From NCBI GenBank assembly GCA_019054805.1, contig JAHQIY010000007.1, positions 1,369,501 through 1,433,500 on the forward strand: a stretch of DNA of 64,000 nucleotides. Direction: 5' to 3'. The notes beneath the pieces are model-generated. The model was given only the letters and a program-made list of their open reading frames with translations. It had not been told where the DNA came from and searched no databases. This stretch comes from Brachionus manjavacas (lineage: Eukaryota > Rotifera > Eurotatoria > Ploima > Brachionidae). The translations under genes and the position numbers were made by a program. Positions 58,201 to 64,000 of the stretch are shown here, piece by piece; the first letter of the stretch is position 1, and each line of letters begins with the position of its first letter.

Positions 58201-61200
58201 GAGAAACAAGGCTGAAATACGATAGGTTCATGTTGGCATAAATGGCTTGAAATGTCTGCGAAACAAACATGTGGAATAACAAATACTCTTAAGCTAACAA
58301 AACACATCTCAGCTTATGGCTTGAGCGTGATTTGTAAAATTTTCCAAAAATTGTGCACAGGCTGACAACTTAATCGTTGTACTCGAGGAAGAAAATTAAA
58401 CTTGTTTGTAAAAACAAAGCCTCGAGGCTCGAAAAGATTTTGTGTGGCCATGAGCACATCGGCTGATAATGGCTATCTATTTAAAATCGATTCGAAAATT
58501 GTTTTCAACATTTGACACTTGAGCAAACATGTAATTAAGATTGGTAACAGTCTAACGATTCCATTGTTGAATGTTAATAATAAGGTAGAGGGCCTAGATT
58601 AAGATCGATAATCATTTTTTGTTGGTAATGATTTTTGAAAATCGGATATCATTTAAAGTGTTGTTTATTCCTGTAGCGTATCGAGGCCACCTCATGTTGT
58701 GTGCGTTTATTGTTTGGCTATCTGTGGCGATTCTAAAGGAAACAAAATTTCAAGCTAATCTGTTCAAACTATTCGCGTATTATCTTAGGCCTACCGTCAT
58801 AAACAAACACTGACTAAAGAAAATATTTGCTCGGCTCATGTCCGAATAAAGAAAACTAAACATTAATGTTACGCTTGAGAGACACGCAACCGAGAGAGTG
58901 TTTTCATTGAATTTTTGTTTATCTATAAAAGTCTTTTAATAAAAATTTTATTGCTTTTTATTTTTATTAACAGCTTCCTTTGAGCCTTAGCAAATAGATT
59001 ATCAACTAGTGAACAATAAAATCGATATCTTTGCTTTTTTGACTATGGCTAAATAGAACAAACTAGCCGCTTACAAAGAGTCACACAGGCAATTAGCGTC
59101 AAGGCTCTTCTAAAACCTTTTCAAAAAATCTTCAGCTTAATAATCTTGAAGAGGAAAAATTTTCAAAAAAAGGAAAAATATTTTTTTATTAATTTGAAAT
59201 TAAAAAAAAACCATTTGTTCTCAGGAACCAAATTACCTTAAGCGATATATAAATTCTGTCAAGATCTAAAAACAATGATTTTGTGTGTCATAAATGACAA
59301 CTTTTAATTTAAAGTCTACTCGATGTGGCTAGGTTGCACAATAGTTAAACGAAACTTTTATCATGGCTAAAAAACCTTAACCTGATTTAAATAATTTATA
59401 TGTTTATTTTTCTCAAATAAAAATTTTGCATTATCTCTTTTGTAAAATTGATTGCAACGAAAAATTTTTTTTAATTATTGACTATTATTTTTAATAAATA
59501 TTGATTAAAAATTATTTTATTAAAAATCTCTTTCATTTTTATTAGTTTTTTTTCATAAAAAAATACACAAATATTTTCTAATTTAGAAATAGGCTTAAAT
59601 GAGAATCCATTAAATTAAAAAAGTACTTTAGTTTTAACGCAAAACTAAAACTATTGTAAATTATCTTTTAAAACGATACTTAAATTTTCGTTAAAAAAAA
59701 ATAAATTTTTAAATATTTATCACAGAGATCAATATAAAAAAATAAAAAAAAAATATTTTAATATTTTAAAAAATATATTCAAATCTAAAATTAATGAATT
59801 TTTCATCTGTTTGACCGGTGATTAGAAAAGGGCTCGTTGTAGAGTTTTATTAAAAATAAGATTATATTATAAAAATTAATTTTGATTAAGGAAAACCATT
59901 TAAAATAAATATGTCTGAAATTTATAAATATGAATAATTTAATTTTTTTTCAATTTAAAATTATTTCTTTAAGCGAAAGAAAAAATGATGCATCATTTTA
60001 AGGCCTGCAAAACGTGTGCAAAATACTTGCTTAATTTGCTAAGCCTAAATAAAAGGAATTTAAATATTGATCTTGTTTGTTTTTTTGAAATTCTTTATTA
60101 CCTTAGATAGCTTATCAAGGCGATCTGAAATCAAAAATAAAAACTGAAATTCATGTTTCAAGAATTGTAATTTAAATAAATAATTTTATGAATTTTGATA
60201 TACAAATTTAAAAGAATTAAAAAAATAAAAAATTAATTGATTTTTTTTAAACATTCAATTCCTAGGAAATTAATAATTAATATAATAAAATATCACATTG
60301 CCCCTTTCAAACATTTCAATAAAAAATAAACTGAAAATTTCTCTTGTAGTTTTACTCACAAAACTAATTATTAACTAGAAAGAATTAATTTTATTTTTAT
60401 CTTTTTGTCTTGATCTTATATACCGAATTTAACAAGACCGTACTGTACCATTTTTTATTTCACAAAAAGTAACAAATCCTAAATAGAATATTTAAATAGT
60501 TTTTACAAGTCGGCGCTAACTGATTCAAGTCGATGAGAAGTGCTGAAAATAAATATTTTTTTAAACGATTATAGTTTAAAATGTTTACAAACTAAAATCA
60601 GTAAGCTTATTATTTTTATCTTAGATTAGCTTTTTCGGCGAATACTAGTTATTTTAATGATATATAGATTTGCCGGCCAAATTAGAGAGCTTCAAGTGGA
60701 ATTTAGATGCGTGTTTGTCCGCTCGATTTTGGACTTATTGGCATGTTTTGTTTGATTAGCTTATCTCGTTTCCAAACACCGAGATTCAAGCACTTTTAAT
60801 ACCTATGTTTTGATTGATGTTTAAATAATGTAATTTGATGCTAAGCGCATTAAAATTGCTTGTCACGCGTATCTCTTTTATCAAGTTATAAAAAAGAGCG
60901 CGGACCAACTTTAACTAAATGAATGTTTACTCTATCACACTAAGTGCAAACTTCCAAACTTTTAAAATTTAATTTTAATTTTTAATTTTAATAAATGATT
61001 AATTTTGTTAGTCTAGCTTAATTTTATCCTAAAAAAAATAATAATTATGTTTGGCTTCATCGATAACAAAGCCAGGAAAGTAAAATATTCAAATATCCAG
61101 ATTAAGTGATTGTAATGGATTTATTAGTGAAAGTAATAAAATTCGAAATTTAATACCGAGAATATAATTATAAAGGCACCTGGCAAAATCTAATGGTAAC

Positions 61201-64000
61201 GGGTAATTCGACCAAAAATTTCAACTAATTCGATTGGAATTTTCAGGCCGATTCGATATTCAACAAGTTAACCCAATGATGGATAATCGATTAAGAAAAT
61301 ATATCGACTGTTTCTGTTTATGTGTCTCCGAAAATTCTTAAAATTTACTTTTCAAAAAAGAGTTATTTGATTCTAGCTTTATTTTCTTGACCTAGAACTT
61401 TCTTTAATTGACTTTTCATGGCTTTGACTAATTTTTGAAAGCGTTTTTTTTATCGTCTATGTTCAACTCATTAAAAAAAAACACTAATTGAAAAACTTTC
61501 ATTTGAATTGTAATTTCTATTTTATTCTATAATTAAAAAGTTAAATCTATCTAGATTTAAATTCAAATTAAATTATTCATAGAAATGATGGTTTCAAGTA
61601 GTTTCGATTATTCAGGCTGATTCTCGGGCAAAATCTTAGATTTTTTTTGCAAATGATCTAAGTCTAACTCAATTTAACAACACTCTTCCACAAATATTCA
61701 ACAATCCTTCAGCTTTATGACAAAACTTGATTTTAATGAGTCAATTTAGATTACAAGATTTAAATTGTTCAATTAATTTTAATAATAATTTTAATTTTTG
61801 CTTACTACTCTTGGTAATAAGATTAACTTAAAGATGGAGTTATTAGCATCCCAAACATCATGACCATGCTATAATTAATACTTTTTAGAATTTAATTTAA
61901 TTTTTGGGTTGAATAAAGTTGAACATAGTGCATTAATGATAGAAAATAATCGAAATTTAAGTCTAACTCTATAATTAAACCAAAAAAAAAATTACATTTT
62001 AATTAATTTTATTTTATTTTATCTATTTTTATTTATTCATCGCACATGAGCCGCTAATTAAATTTAATAATTATAATACTGCTTACTCATGATCATCCAA
62101 ACCGTGTTTTAAATTTTTTTAGCTTTTTTTTTGGTAAAATAAGACTTAAATTTTGATTATCTTCCATCAATAATGACAATTTTCAACTTAATTCTTGCTG
62201 ATAATTAAATTTAAATCTAAAAAAATTTAAATTTTTGCAACTATTTCAAACTTTCAAGCTTAATAATTAGATTTAAGTTTGATGGAAGATAATCTAAATT
62301 TTAGTCTAGTTCTAATTTTAAATTTTGTCTGATTTTTTTTCTATTTTATTTTCCTTCATCTAATTATTTTATTATCTAAATTAAATTTCTTATTACAATT
62401 TTATATTAATTACGCGATTTTTTTTGTATTTCGAAAGGCTGAATAGAAGAACTTGATTCAATCTATACAGCCCTCTGAAGGTAATCCCTCAAATTATTTA
62501 ATTAAATGAAATAAATAAAGTCTAGTTCTAAAATAAATCCAAAAAAAATTCTAAAACATGGTTTTGATCGTCAAGAGTAGACTGTAGTATTATTATTTAA
62601 TCAGCGTCTTATATTGATGAATAAATAAAATAGAAAAAAAAGTCAAGGTAAATATAAAACCGAAATAGATTACTATTATTATATCATAATCTACAATGAG
62701 TTGTGATGACAGAGTCTGGGTACTTTGGTACCCATTTATGGCAGATGCGATACATTTTCTTTAAATTAAAAATTAAAATCTTTACAAAATCAATCTGTGG
62801 CTTTGAAGCAATCTATGAATAAAAAAATTTAAATCATGTTTATTCTTGAACGAGTTAAAAGATGATTCACTGATTAAGTTATTTGGAAGTTCTTAGATTA
62901 GATAAAATAAGAGGACACATTTTAATTTAATATTAACTTTCACTTGAGTTTAAAATTGTTATTCTTAAATTGAATTAAAAAAAATACTAAAAAATGTGAA
63001 ATCATAAAATAATCTCACGGAATAGTTATCAATTCATGCCCGTAAAAATCAATACCTCTTAAAATGTGTATTTCTAGGATACGGCATATCTTAGAATTTA
63101 ATGGAACATTGAATAAATTTTGTTATTAAACACATTATAATGAGCTTGATTGAAAATTTTGAGTGCAAAATTGAATTGAGAGAACCAAATTTCCCAAAAT
63201 AACAATCTTTTTTTAATCCCATTTAAAGCCTTTAATTGACCAATTTCCTCAAGAGTCCTCATTCAAAAGAAAAAATCATGACTCGAAACTATTTACATGC
63301 AATAACCTTTAAGTTCAATTTGGAAACCCTAGTTTAAAAGCTTTGTAGTCTCCTGATATTTCAACATGTATTTTCGTCATTATTTGACATAGTTTTTATT
63401 GTGGTTCATCCAAAATGTAATTAAACTCGAAAACCTCTGCCATTGTTTATTTGTGTGATTTTAATACCATCCATTTAGAGCAATAATTAAATGAGATCTT
63501 AATAATTAAATAGATATTCAAATTTACCAAAACTAAGTCCCAAGCTTAAAGTATTTAAGCGAAATTCAAATGAACTGAAAGTAATCCTCGATATGTCCAA
63601 AGCAAGAATAGCACGGCAAACTCTCACGACTGGACATTTGAAACCGCGGAGTCGCAAGCCAAGTCTTTGAGTTAAAAGTCTAATTTGGAGTCATAAAGTG
63701 ACTTGAGCATGTCCGAGAAAAAGGCTGAAATTTTATATCTTAGGCTGAGCCAGATTTGGACGGTCTAATTGGACTAGTTAGAATGTAAGCACTCAGAGCC
63801 GGCACACCAAAGACTACAGCTCGACAATAAATTGAAAGAATAAATTAAAAATTTATTTATTAAAATAAAAAGTGTTTGACCAGTAAAGTTTTAATAAAAT
63901 ATGTTTATCTCTTGATCTAAAAGACTTTATAAAATATTTTATAGACTCAATGATAACCTAAATTTTAGGCCTCGAATGCTGCATTGAGTCAAAATAGACC
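55296..64000. other. Gene-poor right flank, 8.7 kb, with scattered complex islands
   Basis: No gene with family resemblance was found on either strand. A/T-rich DNA alternates with islands of more complex, GC-richer sequence, for example near 56380-56450, 57010-57080, 57930-58110, 58370-58480, 58660-58800, 60640-60900, 61190-61310 and 63580-63830. The islands show no sustained reading frame. They may be regulatory DNA of the divergently placed IGSF9-like gene or of a gene beyond the window, or decayed repeats. A weak inverted pair lies at about 62140-62172 and 62276-62315. Confidence 0.5.
60882..60900 (+). promoter_or_regulatory. Possible TATA-type promoter
   Basis: GTTATAAAAAAGAGCGCGGA, a TATA-like box directly followed by a rare GC-rich block. 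In DNA this A/T-rich the TATA string alone means little; the GC-rich step next to it is the only reason to list it. No downstream ORF supports it. Confidence 0.2.

Noticed and set aside
58116-58813. Frames of 63 and 64 codons on opposite strands
   Set aside because: Considered as small membrane proteins; no homology recognised and no supporting context, so chance is more likely.
62140-62315. Inverted pair around GATTATCTTCCATCAA
   Set aside because: Only about 30 bases match, with indels, in very A/T-rich DNA; too weak to call an element.

Overview
The window is animal nuclear DNA. Evidence: split genes with GT-AG introns, animal-type proteins (an IGSF9/Turtle-like neural Ig receptor, TBC1D5, an NWD-type NACHT-WD protein, a heparan-sulfate polymerase subunit), a Pol III tRNA gene pair, and several families of non-LTR retrotransposons, a SINE and terminal-inverted-repeat elements. 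The DNA is very AT-rich, most introns are only about 30-90 bases, and genes sit close together on both strands. This suits a small invertebrate; a monogonont rotifer such as Brachionus is my best guess, but that is inference from base composition, intron size and gene style, not proof.

Layout. 1-5 kb: AT-rich DNA with a Tc1/mariner relic (2866-3558) and one copy of a 300-bp dispersed repeat. 5.4-6.9 kb (minus): SEC61 alpha, complete, 476 aa in three exons. 9.3-10.5 kb: fossil cluster (SINE copy, LINE 3' fragment, second copy of the 300-bp repeat). 11.4-12.4 kb (plus): mitochondrial ribosomal protein uL2m. 12.7-13.0 kb: a complete SINE with a 14-bp target duplication. 14.4-15.6 kb (plus): EXT1/rib-1-like glycosyltransferase with only the GT47 half. 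16.7-21.8 kb (minus): coatomer gamma, complete, 873 aa in nine exons; its one long intron holds a mariner relic with a hAT-type MITE inside it. 22.5-26.4 kb: mobile-element zone (TIR element, RTE/L1-like LINE relic, and a TIR element arranged as a tandem dimer). 27.3-40.0 kb (plus): an 11-exon NACHT-WD gene predicting 1845 aa; one short intron is almost wholly an inverted pair of identical tRNA-Glu(CTC) genes, and its two 3-kb introns are filled with repeats. 42.5-46.7 kb (plus): TBC1D5-like Rab GAP, ten exons, 753 aa from the chosen start. 47.1-47.8 kb (plus): Tyr/Asp- then Ser/Gly-rich repeat protein. 48.4-49.7 kb: 5'-truncated LINE with a (TAC)n tail. 50.4-55.3 kb (minus): IGSF9/Turtle-like receptor, seven exons, 1175 aa. 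55.3-64 kb: no gene I can support, but scattered islands of more complex, GC-richer sequence.

There is no operon logic. Several products share a theme (SEC61, coatomer gamma, TBC1D5 and EXT1 all act in secretory or endosomal traffic), but I see no evidence that they are co-regulated. Every splice model below was checked by reading frame: exon lengths sum to a multiple of three and every junction joins in phase. The most striking features are the intronic tRNA palindrome, the dimeric TIR element, the SINE with intact target duplication, and the nested insertion in the coatomer gamma intron.
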